The notes under the pieces were generated by a model. The model was not told the DNA's origin and did not search any database. It was given only the letters and a program-made list of their open reading frames with translations. Shown piece by piece: positions 29,284-40,006 of a stretch of 64,000 nt of DNA. The stretch is from Phytopythium helicoides (lineage: Eukaryota; Oomycota; Peronosporomycetes; Pythiales; Pythiaceae). The stretch lies in contig JANFNE010000004.1 in NCBI GenBank assembly GCA_024867545.1, positions 1,612,001 to 1,676,000 on the forward strand, read 5' to 3'. The position numbers were made by a program, and so were the translations under genes. Position 1 is the first letter of the stretch. Each line of letters opens with the position of its first letter.

Positions 29284-29864
29284 TCACGCCTTGGCCGCTG
29301 CCTCCTTGGCACGCTTGTCGGCCAGGTACTTGGCGGCGGCGTCGCGCTTGCGCTGCTCCTCGGCCTTGCGCTTCTGTTCCTCCTGGTCGACGTACATATC
29401 AGGCACGCTCAGTCCCACGCGCTTGGCCGACAGGTTGACGATCTCCTGGCCCGACAGCTTCTTCTCGGCACCCGCGTCCAGGTCCCACAGGAACTGTCCT
29501 CGAATCCAGCGTCAGTGAGTCCATGGTCCTCCTCCACAGCGCCGCAGACCACGTACGCGCTGCTCCTGCACGCCCTGCAGCAGCGCCAGGTAGTCGGTCG
29601 CCTCCATGCGGAACGCGCGCATGCGCTCGCGGTCGGTCTCGTGCTGCCGCGCGCGGTACTGCGCGTCCATCGGGTTGCGTCAATCAATCAGCCACAACTT
29701 TGGCCGCAGCGCGCGCAGCGAGGCCGCACCTGCGCGAGGATCTCCTGCGCGAACTTGCTCGAGCGCAGAGACTTGTCGGGGCTGCGCTCGCGCGCCACGC
29801 GCAGCAGCGCGCGCAGCCCGTTGAGCGCCTCTGCCTTGGAGCCGATGCGCAGGCCGCGAGCCAT
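29284..29864 (-). CDS. FMC1: Mitochondrial ATP synthase assembly factor FMC1 (LYR-type)
   Basis: Exons 29864-29730, 29658-29557 and 29493-29284 (introns 71 and 63 bp) give 148 residues. The order of features follows FMC1: 'LRALLRVARERSPDK' (first helix), 'AQYRARQHETDRERMRAFRMEATDYLALLQ' (central helices) and 'SAKRVGLSVP' (the conserved C-terminal motif). The remaining tail is a Lys/Glu-rich helix not present in the short animal proteins. FMC1 helps assemble the F1 sector in the mitochondrial matrix. It is easily missed because no exon exceeds 210 bp. It converges with the Sds3-like gene. Confidence 0.75.
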
Positions 29865-30683
29865 TTTCCACAGGTATGTGGCTGAGCGGCAGTGGTTTTG
29901 ACTTGGGTTTTGTATGATTGATACGAACACGTGTTCTCTGAATATTTATAAATCAAAAATCGTCTAAAATCTACCTAAAATGCATAAAACGGTACTAAAA
30001 ATAAACCTTTTTATGATAATAAATACTATGAGTAATACTAAATAGTCGTAATAAACTATACCCTCAGGTATCTGATGTGAAAGGGTGAATGTTGCTCCAG
30101 TCGGACGAGAACAACATTCGTACTACATTCATATAACAACAATCTGCTGTATATTGAAGTCGTCGGAAGCGATCATGCACACAACACAACATTTTTCAAC
30201 TAGAAGCAACAGTGGCGCGCATCGTGCGCCTCTGACGCGAGATCTCTCTGCGTTCAAAAGTGCTCAATACGGTTTTCCGCAAAATTTGTGGTCTTGACAA
30301 ACACAAAGTGGTGCTGGATGACATGCGTCGACTTTAATCGCTGCAAATACCTTCGCGTGAAAGGTACGACAAGTGTGAGACCAGTCAACGAAATTGATCG
30401 CGATACACACAATGTCGGATTGAGTTGGGACAGATAGACGGTCTATCGGTCTGTTGGTAATTTCGACTGCCACACACACACACCACCTCCGCCGGTGCTT
30501 GCAATCTCAGCACTATTGATGCTCAGGATGCACTCGTTCCCGGACGCTCCACTGCGTCTGCTGCCTAGGCATGCCGTCACTGCTCCTGCCACTTTCGCAA
30601 CACGCCGCCACAGATGACAATTCACAGGTGGTCATTCTGCTAACTTCAATCAACGCCGTCATGGTACCTAGCAATAGAATGAC
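29865..30683. other. AT-rich intergenic region
   Basis: From 29930 to 30090 the sequence is the most AT-rich in the window (many ATAAA and TAAAAT words), unlike the GC-rich neighbours. Its contrast suggests an old transposon or a nucleosome-poor promoter for FMC1. A CA repeat occurs at 30471-30482. No coding signal was seen. Confidence 0.4.
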
Positions 30684-31540
30684 CTATGAGTACCACGCAC
30701 TAATCATTGAGTTCGTCGACGTCGTGCTCGCTGAGCTCGCGCCGCCAGAGATCAAGACTTCTCCGGCAGCGCCCGTCGAGCTCGAGCCACCAGACACAGC
30801 CTCGCGACCACCTTCCGCAATGGACGATCCCACTAACACGACAATGGCGCCGGCAGAGGCGCTGCTCACTGACCCGCTCGACAGCGTCACCGCACCCGAG
30901 CTCGCGCCAGTCGCGCTTGACACGAACACACCGCCGCTCGTCGTCGAGCTCGCGTCATTCGACACATGCATCGAGGCGCCGGCAGTCGAAGAGCTTGTAC
31001 CGCCCGACACACTCACGTCGCCGCCACCGATCCAGCGCCGTCGGACACCGACAAAGACCCGCCAGTCACGACAGACGCTGAGCTGCTCGCGCCGCTAGAG
31101 AAAGTCACGTTTCCCCCGGACAGGCCGCCAAAGCCGCCAGACACGCTCACCACACCGCCAGAAGCAGAGATCCCGCATGAATCACGCACAACTCCGCTCT
31201 CCACAGCGCCCGTCGCAGCACTTGAACCCACGCTCGCGGCGCCGCTTCTCATCGACTTGCCCGCACCGTTCAATATACTCACGCCGCTGTTCACAGAAGA
31301 TCCGTCCGCAATGCCGATCTTGCTAACAAACGACGCCGACGATCCGCTTCCAATGCGCACGGACCCGCTCGACACGCCAGAGTCGCCGCTCGTCACGGTC
31401 ACGTTGCAGCCGCTGCTGCTACTGCTGCTGCTCGCAGCATCGAGCGTCGAGATCACCACCGAGCCGCTCGACGACCAGCCACCGCCACTCGTCAAAGACA
31501 GAACCGCTAACTGAGCCGGACGACACCGGTGCTTTCGCAG
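30684..31540 (-). pseudogene. Frameshifted Ser/Gly-rich repeat protein relic
   Basis: On the minus strand two overlapping frames (31495-31013 and 31016-30684) encode one continuous array of degenerate ~25-residue repeats of the type 'SGG.V.VSGG.S..SGG.V..SSG'. The switch near 31027 restores the motif, so a one-base indel breaks the gene. A second frame change near 31500 joins 'APVSSGSVSG' to 'LTSGGGWSSSGS'. The regular Gly turns and alternating Val/Ser suggest a beta-helix or beta-solenoid surface protein. No signal peptide or start is visible. The complementary plus-strand frames are Pro-rich shadows. Confidence 0.45.
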
Positions 31541-32522
31541 GGAAATCGTGGTACAGGTAGCTTTTGTATGAATTGTACGGGGACTGTGTTGCGCAAAGTT
31601 TTGCCCAGGATCAATAAGTCGGGTACCTCAACCATTAGCCGTGGCCGAAATCGAGCGCGGCGACAGGCTCGCACTCAACGAAGTCAGCTTCGTGGTCCAC
31701 GGCTTGGTCGTCGCGTCATACCGGATCAGGGCCATGTCTTGTCACGACACGGCGTCAGACGACGCCAACCACAAGTTCGACGGGTTACCGCATGCGAGGA
31801 TGCCACCAACCTCGGCGATGCGTGAGGCCAGCAGCACGATCCCTCGCAGGTCATCGAAATCGACCGCCGGCACGTTGGTCACCTCAGCTTCGATGTGTTG
31901 ACTGCTTATGGTTCTGAACGGTAAATATTCAGAGCATCCTGGGCCACGCACGGCATTGTTATAAAGTCAACAAAATAACTGATGTAGTGACAGATAATAC
32001 TAACAAAAGTTCAGGTACGGTTTGAGTCGAAAGGACGCGCCACACACGCCTTTGAAGCAGAAACCGACATGGCTGCCAATATTGAACGCAAGTTAATCGC
32101 TGGTGCTTCGTGCGTGGCGCTGGGCTCCACCATAGACCAAGCAACGCGAGCTTGAAGCCGTGCGCGGCGGTTGGATCACGCACGCTGTTTGCGTGAACGG
32201 CGTATCCTGTAATCTCGCTCGAGACACCATCACAGTTGCGCGCCAGTGATAGGCCAAATCCGTTCCGTTTTCGGTCCAATCAGCGTCTCGTATTCCACCA
32301 CCTTCAAGAAATAAACTCCCTCATGATCTAAATGCCTTCTATAATAATTGCACTCTGAGATATTCACCCCTACACTCTCGCCTTCAATCCCCACCTTTAT
32401 AAAAAAAATCGTCTGGTCTTTGTGCGACACGCTTCACGTCCCATGGCCATGCGCTACCCCGCTCGAGTGCCCTCGTGATTATCCTCTTCCTCAACGCATA
32501 CGTCGGCATCTCGGCGCCGTTG
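31541..32522. other. Intergenic region, nothing certain
   Basis: Nearly 1 kb. Short frames at 31641-31901 (plus) and 31742-31951 (minus) have no recognisable domain. The last 200 bp (pyrimidine-rich, TATAAAAAAA at ~32397) serve as promoter of the riboflavin gene. Confidence 0.4.
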
Positions 32523-33761
32523 ATGTCGCTCATTCCCCGAGTCGCCGCGCCTCGCGCAGCTCCTTCGCTCCCCAGCCACTCGCCCCGCGACGCCAACCGC
32601 AGCAGCCACAGCCTCCACATGGCGCCCATCGCGCTGACCCCCGCAGGCGTCGAGCCACTCGCGACGACTGGCGAAAGCAACGCGGGCACGGCGAGCATCG
32701 AGGCGGCGCTCGCGGCCATCCGCGCAGGCAAGTTCGTGGCCGTGATGGACAACGAGGACCGCGAGAACGAGGGCGACCTCATCATGGCGGCCGAGAGCGC
32801 CACCGAGGAGAGCGTGGCCTTCATGCTGCGCCACTCGACGGGCATCGTGTGCGTGCCGGCGCTGCCCGAGCGCATCCAGGCGCTGCAGCTCCCGCTCATG
32901 GTCGAGAACAACACGGAGACGCACCAGTGCAAGTTCACCATCACCGTCGACCTGCGCGAGGGAAACTCCACGGGCGTCTCGGCGGCGGACCGCGCGCGCA
33001 CCATCCGCGCGCTGGCGGATGAGAGCGTCGGCCCCGACGCCTTCAACCGACCCGGACACATCTTCCCGCTCGTGGCCGTCAATGGAGGCGTGCTGGAGCG
33101 CGCCGGGCACACGGAGGCGGCCGTGGACCTCGCGCGTCTCGCGGGGCTCAAGCCAGTCGGCTACATCTGCGAGATGATGGACCAGGACGGCCGCATGATG
33201 CGCCGCCCGCAGCTGGAGGCCTTCTCGCGCCAGTTCGACATCCCGCTGATCACCATCTCCGACATGATCCGCTACCGCGCGCGCACCGAGAGCCTCGTGA
33301 CTCGCGTGGGAGCACCGACGGCCAAGAAGACACCCGTTGGCGACTTCACGGCCATCGAGTTCGTCTCCAAGGCGCACGCGCGCCAGTCGTACCATGCGCT
33401 TGTGTTCGGCGACGTGGATGGCAAGCAGGACGTGCCCGTGTACATTGTCGAGGCCGGCTCCAGCGGCGTGGACGGCGATGTACGCGCAATGTGGGCGCAG
33501 CAGAGCGTGGCTAAGCGCGGCGCCGGCGTGATCGTGTACGCCAACGACTCGGCGGCGCTGCTGCAGATCAGCGGCGAGCTGATGGCGCGCCAGAGCATCT
33601 TCGGCATGTGCATGCAGGTGGTGCGCGACCTCGGCGCCAAGTCGGTGCGCCTGCTGCTGGCGCACAACGCCAAGGACGCCGTTGCGCCGGTGCTTTCGTT
33701 CGATCCACTGGGCTTTGGCATGGACGTTACGGGCGTCGACCACTTTGTCGTCCCGAGCTGA
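32523..33761 (+). CDS. RIBB: DHBP synthase (RibB) fused to degenerate GTP cyclohydrolase II domain
   Basis: The first ATG of the frame (32523) gives 412 residues. The start at 32475 is only a GTG. The N-terminal ~50 residues are Ser/Arg/Pro-rich and may target an organelle. Residues ~58-265 are 3,4-dihydroxy-2-butanone 4-phosphate synthase with intact motifs: 'DNEDRENEGD', 'RHSTGIVCVP', 'REGNSTGVSAADRA' and 'RPGHIFPL ... GHTEAAVDL'. This step supplies the four-carbon unit for riboflavin from ribulose 5-phosphate. The rest follows the GTP cyclohydrolase II fold ('TPVGDF', 'HALVFGDV', 'LGAKSVRLLLAHN'). However, where the zinc Cys cluster (GDxFxSxRCDC) should be there is 'GDVRAMWAQ', and the catalytic HRQEGRG region reads 'YANDSAALL'. 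The second half is therefore probably catalytically dead. Confidence 0.9.
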   Translation: MSLIPRVAAPRAAPSLPSHSPRDANRSSHSLHMAPIALTPAGVEPLATTGESNAGTASIEAALAAIRAGKFVAVMDNEDRENEGDLIMAAESATEESVAFMLRHSTGIVCVPALPERIQALQLPLMVENNTETHQCKFTITVDLREGNSTGVSAADRARTIRALADESVGPDAFNRPGHIFPLVAVNGGVLERAGHTEAAVDLARLAGLKPVGYICEMMDQDGRMMRRPQLEAFSRQFDIPLITISDMIRYRARTESLVTRVGAPTAKKTPVGDFTAIEFVSKAHARQSYHALVFGDVDGKQDVPVYIVEAGSSGVDGDVRAMWAQQSVAKRGAGVIVYANDSAALLQISGELMARQSIFGMCMQVVRDLGAKSVRLLLAHNAKDAVAPVLSFDPLGFGMDVTGVDHFVVPS

Positions 33762-33954
33762 GCTGCTGCATTGCTACACTTTTCGACTAGGTAATAGTGT
33801 AGGATGGCGCTGCTCTCTCATCGCACGCAAAAGTGACAATAGACGCGAATATTTGTATACGACGGCGTGCCATGTCTGTCCATCTACATCATTCGCCATG
33901 CATGCACATTCCTCTCTCGGCCGTCTCGACGAGCACATGAACACTTGAGCCAAC

Positions 33955-35834
33955 CTACTTGCGGCCCAGCTGACGGTACGACTTGGTCTTGGCACGCGAG
34001 CGCACGAACATCAGGTACGCAGCCACGGCGCCAACGGGCAAGATGTACCACGCGAACAGCGACACGGGCGGCGCCTTGACCGACTCGAGCGTGTCGCCTT
34101 CGCCATCGCCCGTCTTGGCCTTCACGGCGGCCACCAGCTCCTTGGTATTGGCCGCGTTCTCAATGCCCATCTCGGCGTCCTTGGGCCGGTACTCACCGTT
34201 GGCCGCCGCCGCGATCGCCTCCTCCTCTTCTTCGGCTTCGGCCTTCTCGGACTCTGTCTGCTTGGGCTCCTTCTCATCTTCGGCCTTCTTCTCTTCGTCG
34301 CTGCGACGCAGAGCCTGGGCCGCTGCGAGGTCAGCCACGGGCTTGGTCGGCGCCGACGTCTCCGCCTTGAGCGGCACAACCACGTCGCGGTACGCGTACG
34401 TGCGGCGCATCCACTTATCCACCTCCACGAGCTCCCAGTTGTCCTCCGACCCGCACGTGGGGCAAATGTCGGGCTTGGGCCACTGCGGGTGGTGCAGGCG
34501 CTTGTTCACACCGTTGTGCGTCTCCCACAGCCACCGACGCAGCGCCAGCGGCTTGTCCTCGGCGTCCGCAACCAGCTTCACCTTCTCAATGCCGTTGTTC
34601 TCCAGGAAGTGGTCCTTGCACTGCACGCAGCCGAAAAAATGCTTCATGAAGCGCCGGATGGACGCCACCACCGACACCATCAGGTCGGAGCTGCGAGCGC
34701 CCATCTCGGGAGGGTTCATCGTCAGCATGTGGAACATGTTCCACTGCCCGCACGTGTACAGCGCACATGCTCGGTATGCCGCACCCTCGCCCACAAACAG
34801 GTCCGACAGCCGCTGCCACTCGGGGACGTCCACGCCCGTGAAGTCGTACTTGGCCTCCTCCTGCAGGAACTCGTACTCGGTCGTGCTCTGCCACTCCTTG
34901 AGCAAGGCGTCCCATGTGTCAAAGTCGAGCATCGCGAGCTGGCGCGTCTTGAGGTATAGCTTGGTGATGAGCTTGCGATTAATGGCACCTGGGAAGGTCT
35001 TGGAGACCATCTCGAGCCAGCCCTTGAGTGCGTCAAACTCCTCGTCGTCCATGACGTCGCCACCCATGAACACGCCCTGCTTGAGGCCAAAGACGAAGGC
35101 CGAGGCAGCGTCCTGGATGCGAGTGGTCTGGTTCATGGGGAGCGTGGACTCCTCCCAGAGCTTGGTGCGCTTCTGCTCGCCGGGTTTGGCCTCCTCCTCC
35201 TTCTCTGGCTCTGGCGTCTCCTCCTCCTTCTTCTCGTCCTTCTTGTCTTCCTTATGTCCGGGGGGCCAGGTGCCCGTCTCGTTGAAGGCGGACTCGTCGA
35301 AGAGTCCCTGCACGTAGTCCTGGACCTCTCGGAAGGTGTGCGTGCCGATGATGCGCTTGTTCTCCATGCCTGGGTTCTGCTTGTCGAAGTTGAGCGTCAT
35401 GAGCGTGGGGAACCCCTTGATGCCGACGCGGCGGCACTTGACGTGGTCCATGCAGCTCAGCGCGCCGACGTAAATGTCTCCTCGCTCCTTGAAGTACGCC
35501 GCGAGCTCAAAGTACGTGGGCGCGAAGTGCTTGCAGTGCGGGCAGCTGCGGCAGCACACGGAAGCCACGTCAGTCCCACCGGCCTCCCCCACACGCAGCA
35601 GCCTCACCGCCAGCACACGCACAAGGGATGGTAGAAGTCAATGAGCCACGGCTTGTCCGTCTTGGCCAGGTGCTCGTCCCAGTTCTCGTCCGTCAGGTAC
35701 GTGATGTTGGGGTGTCCGTCCGGGAACAGCGGCTCGCCCTTGTCGTTCGGGTCGATCTTGGCCTCCGCCACGCGGTGGCGAGGGCCCGCGGCCGCCAGCA
35801 GCGCGCCCAGCGCCAGCGCCACCAGCGAGCGCAT
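33955..35834 (-). CDS. QSOX: Quiescin sulfhydryl oxidase, membrane-anchored
   Basis: Exons 35834-35623 and 35545-33955 (intron 77 bp, phase 2) give 600 residues. A signal peptide (MRSLVALALGALLAAAG) starts the protein; the longer frame to 35912 would hide it. Joining the exons creates the thioredoxin active site 'FYHPFCPHCKHFAP' (CxxC). An acidic Lys/Glu linker follows, then the Erv/ALR FAD-dependent oxidase domain (~330-450) with 'CGQWNMFHML', 'FGCVQC' (redox CxxC), 'LWETHNGVN' and a final 'CPTC'. A single transmembrane helix (~565-585) anchors it near the C terminus. QSOX makes disulphides in secretory proteins using oxygen, which fits the many Cys-containing secreted proteins of oomycetes. 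It converges with the riboflavin gene. Confidence 0.92.
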
Positions 35835-36444
35835 CGGACCAGGCAGGAGCGAGACTGGCCGCCAGGTGGCACTCGCGGCGATGCGCAGGGCATGTAAGAA
35901 TATATTGAGCAATAGATAGGTTATCAGAGGTAATATGGATAGATTAGAGACTATTGATAGTACTAATATTATAGGATAGATGGATTGAAGGAGGAGGTGC
36001 GGCGGCCCTCGGCGCTTGTCATTGCGGTTTGAGGTGAGGGGGAGAGAGATGGGTGGGGAGTTAGAGAGGACGCGAACATACAGATGGGAGGTTGAAGAAG
36101 ATAAAGGCGTGGGTTTAGAGGGGATTTAGAGGGAATTAGGCATCGACGCGCGGGAAAGTCTGACTCGTTGCTCTGAATACACGACGGCGTGTTAATTGAG
36201 TGTCCACTGTGCGCGAATCTGATCCGACTTCAACGCGAATGGATTGACAACTCACGACGATGTCATGGACGAACACGCTCGTGCTCCCCCTCACTTGGTA
36301 CTTCTAGATCCAGACGTTGAGCCAACGCAATGTGAGCGAAAACGGACCAAAAGATTTCCGTACAATCGAGTGCTCGCTTCACGATCGTATGTACAATGTT
36401 GTGAAAGAGCTCGATCCCTTGCTCGTCAGAGCAAAGATAGATGG
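35835..36444. other. Purine-biased intergenic region
   Basis: From 35890 to 36130 the plus strand is strongly purine-rich (GAGG, GATAGA, GGGAGAGAGA words). This may affect chromatin or act as promoter of QSOX. A plus frame at 36244-36543 is the shadow of the membrane gene's last exon. Confidence 0.4.
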
Positions 36445-38164
36445 TCAATCGTGACGGGAGTGCAACCAAGCGAACTTGAAGCTAAAATCGGCTCCGAGGT
36501 GTTGAAGAGAGTTCTGAAGAGCGTACATCACCCACGTGAATAGCTGGCACTGCACCATACCATGTTGTCTCTCGAGCACAAACCCGACTTGCTGCATAGG
36601 TGACAAGCCAGTCATGCGGTATATCGCCACGCTTATCACTGTGAGTGACAAAAGCTCAAGTCCTGCATACTCGAGAATACTAACGACGGTGTAGCGCAAC
36701 CGTTCTTCATCGATGGTGGCAACCGCGGCGTAGAATTTACGGTTGGGTAAATGGTAGATTGCTGTGGTGTAGACACCTAAAGAAAAACAAACGCGTCATA
36801 ATTCAGCCATCTAGCAATGCCAAGCAATCCACGTTAACAGCAAACGCACTGTAGAAAATGGGAATAACGACTTCTGCGTACTCGGTGAGCATGACGAATT
36901 CGACCATGAATAGAAGACGCCTTACTGCGAGTAGAAAGCTTTCTGAATGATCACCAAACACCTCGTCCGTTGAAATGCTTGAGATGTGGAGCTCCGATTT
37001 TGCCGAAATCCCAGCAATTCTCGTAGACGCAACAAAAACCTTGTTGCTTTTGGTGAATTCATGACGAAGCTGGCGTGGTACATGTGTAGCGGGTGATTTG
37101 TTGCTTCGCGCTGCTTCTTGGTCTAAGATTCTGGCAATTTCTAGGAGTTTTTTGCCGTGCAAAGGATGAGTAACTGGGAGGCTTTCAATCGCAAGTCTGA
37201 GTGGCTGAAATGCGGTAGAGACATCGTATATAGACACACACATCTGGGCTGCGTCGATGAGCATCACGACCAATGAAGTTGAAATCGTCGTTGCCTGCTG
37301 CATCGCCAGCGATACGTACAAGGCATGAAACAAGTCAATGTTGAAGACTATGATTCCTGGTTTGAGATCATCCATGTGTCGAACTAGTTTGCTCATGATA
37401 TTCTTCGTGGTGATTTTGACCAAGGCTAAGAGCATTACATACGGAGTCTGGAAACCTGATGGAATAGAGTTGAAACCATAGATGTAGATCGGGTAAATGA
37501 AGTTCAACATTAACTGACAGTTTACAGCAATACTTGCACGGTATAGATTCGTCCGTAGTTCAGAGTCTCGCTTCAGCTTTTCGCCAAATAGTATTGCAAA
37601 CACGATAACAATTGTTATCACGCACGGAGGCGCCACAGCGAGAAACAAGAAAGGAACTGGCATCGGGATGTACCCGGCGATGAAGTAGGCATATCCCGTA
37701 CACAGTGGTGTCACGACTGCAGAGGTTGCAATCACATCCTTCCGAGTCATCTCAAGGTTTGGTGTCAAGATTCCGATCTGCATACAAAAACCATAAGTGA
37801 AGGGGAATGTTATGAATGCACAGCGGATCCAGAACATGTAGTTCTCATCACGCCCGGCACTCGGCTTTGCGAGTGGAGCTATGTCCATGAAAATGTTGTA
37901 AGCTAGACAAGGTATCGGAATCCAGATGCACCAAAACAGGAGTCGGGGCCAGGATATTTTCAAGGAGTAAGAATAAAAGCTGCGGAGCCGCTCAGCGGAG
38001 TATGTGCCGTGGAGCTCGACTTGGACCTTCTCCCACGTCTTGGCAAAGTTTTGCAGCGCACGAACAAGCGATTCAACGCAGGTAGCTATCATCTCCAAGT
38101 ACGCTCTCTCTGCTTTGATGCTTGATGTCTGCTCGCTTTGCATCAACGGTATTACCATTTCCAT
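36445..38164 (-). CDS. Multi-pass membrane protein, local oomycete family, copy 2
   Basis: Exons 38164-36850 and 36776-36445 (intron 73 bp, GTGCGT...TTTAG, phase 1) give 548 residues. It shares blocks with the gene at 12317 along its whole length, for example 'VELHGTYSAERL', 'LAKPSAGRDEN', 'IPMPVPFLFLA', 'YPIYIYGFNSIPS', 'FHALYVSLAMQQATTISTS', 'RRLLFMVEFVMLTEY' and 'GLSPMQQVGFVLERQ'. The N terminus is ~40 residues longer than in copy 1. Several hydrophobic spans predict a polytopic membrane protein. Function is unknown to me. A decayed copy lies directly upstream on the same strand. Confidence 0.8.
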
Positions 38165-38339
38165 CCCCTTATCTATTTCAGGGTCTCTTCTTCAGCACAT
38201 CCGATTGCTAAAAGCGGATTTGGTCGAGGTTGAGGAAGGATCAAAATGGCCTCGTGGGACGCGACAATTTGGGCGCCAACCTCCGCCACGCCAACATGTT
38301 TCACGCGTCACTCACGCGTCAACTTGGTTTGGCTTGAAG

Positions 38340-38766
38340 TTGATTTATATCAAAGAGAATGATAACAACTCAATCGAGAGACTTTTGTTTCGGTCTCAAA
38401 TATTGGAGAGTACTCTGTAAGCATGGTGAACTTGATGGCGAAAAGAAGCCATCTTACCTCCTCAGCAAAGTTTTTTTCAATCTATTTTGGAGAAAGAACC
38501 AACGGGTAAAATTGCGTCTTGCCCAGGTTTCGACTGGTTGGACTTTTGCTGGCAGAGAATCGATTATCCCACTTGGACCGACTTTAGTTGACAGAGTATT
38601 CGTCATCAAATTTGCAGCACTGTTCCCTTTGCTGTTTGGATTTATAGCGACAACTATAGCAAACAAAAAGATAATACCAGTTCGCTTTGCGTCCAACACT
38701 AGGATCTGCTAGCCTGTACTGAACGATTTGCTTGCCTCCATCACATTCATCAATGGACTCATACAC
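38340..38766 (-). pseudogene. Decayed copy of the membrane-protein family, internally deleted
   Basis: Read on the minus strand, 'LADPSVGRKANW' (about 38650-38700) matches the N-terminal third of the family. 'SLPAKVQPVE' (about 38535-38565) and 'WLLFAIKFTMLTEYS' (about 38410-38455) match the C-terminal third, and 'FETETK' follows. Most of the transmembrane core is missing and frames change between fragments. It sits in tandem with the intact gene at 36445-38164. Confidence 0.7.
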
Positions 38767-38850
38767 AATATGTCATGACGTTCAGTAACCACGAACTCGG
38801 AAAAGGTTTCGATCTATGAGAGCGCTTTATTGACACACTCAGTTGATGCC

Positions 38851-39752
38851 CTACAGTTCCAGGAATCGCGTCGATTTGCGGTGCTCCTGCTCTAGTAGTG
38901 GGGCAATCTCCTCAAGCTGCACGTCCTGCACCGTGAAGTGGCGCTCCAGTTCGGCATGCAGCTCTTTCATGAACAATTCCTGGGTTGGAGCCGGCCCATC
39001 AGACAGTACCTCTTTGAGCGTGGTCAGGAACTCGGTGTGCGAGCGCTGCTCGCGGTACTTGGGTTGCCGCGCTGGGTTGGTGAGGTACTCCATGTTACGC
39101 GGGTCAAAGTCCCATAGGAACGACGTGTGGTGCAGCCATCGGTCCTTGGAGATGCTCTGCGCGTTGCCGCCGAACTTGTGGTCCGCGAACACGTAGTCGT
39201 CCTCTCGAAGCGCAAACTTCTGGTGTTCACAATGAGCGTCAGCCTAGCAACCTCACAACAGCAAAGCAGCTTAAAAGAATAGCTCACCTTGTCGGGCCCA
39301 CAGACGCGTGCGAAAAACGGCTCAAAGAACGAGATGGACCAGGCCATGATCTCGCGCGGGAAGGGCTTGACGTGTGGGAACGCGTCCACGTTGCAGATGA
39401 AGGTCGTGAAGACTGTGTCCCTGTCGACGATCACCGTCCCGCCGCCGCTAAAGCGCTTCAGTACCGGAATCCCGTCGCTACAGAGCATCAACAGCCAGGA
39501 ATGAGCCCTCTACCAGCCATTCGCAGCCTGCTAAGCACTGAAAACGCACCGCTTGACGGCGTCCAGGTGCAGCAACTGGTCGGGCTTGCCGGAGATGCCC
39601 ATGACGATGGTGGAGGGCGAGGCGCGCTCGTTCAGGATGAACCAGTTGCGTGCCTTGTCCACGCGGAAGAGCGCCTCCTCGACGCGCAGCTGCTCCTGTA
39701 TGGGAGCTCGCAGCCTCAGGAAGTGCAGCAGCGGCTTGGCCCTGCTGCTCAT
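38851..39752 (-). CDS. LPLA: Lipoate-protein ligase (LplA/LIPT family)
   Basis: Exons 39752-39550, 39477-39288 and 39219-38851 (introns 72 and 68 bp) give 253 residues from the ATG at 39752. Family motifs are complete: 'RFSGGGTVIVD' (the RRxSGGG-like loop), 'DHKFGGNAQSISK' with the catalytic Lys, and 'HHTSFLWDFD ... YLTNPARQPKYREQRSH'. The enzyme attaches lipoate (or octanoate) to the E2 and H proteins of 2-oxoacid dehydrogenases and glycine cleavage in mitochondria. The C-terminal accessory part is short, as in eukaryotic lipoyltransferases. It shares a 254-bp divergent promoter with the NBAS gene. Confidence 0.88.
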
Positions 39753-40006
39753 GGCGGTCGCGCGGTGTTGGGTCAATCAATGGCTGCTTGGCGCTTTCTG
39801 CACTCAAGCGGTCGCGAACGCAATATCTTCCAATCCAAAATCACAAAATAAATAACATTCGTGGCCGTTTCTGGGGGGAAACCGACTGCTTCCGTTATCC
39901 ACATACGAGCAGCAGGGTATTACGATTATAACGAAAAAATTCGAATTACGGCAGATACCGTGGTGCGCGTCAGATTGCAACCGAGAAAGTGCGGCGGAGG
40001 TGCTCG

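Noticed and set aside
30571..31514. Plus-strand Pro/Thr-rich frames with repeated PPDT motifs
   Set aside because: They are the complement of the Ser/Gly repeat array; the minus strand keeps its motif across the frameshift and has more protein-like alternation.
36244..36543. 99-codon plus frame starting with ATG
   Set aside because: Overlaps the last exon of the conserved minus-strand membrane gene.
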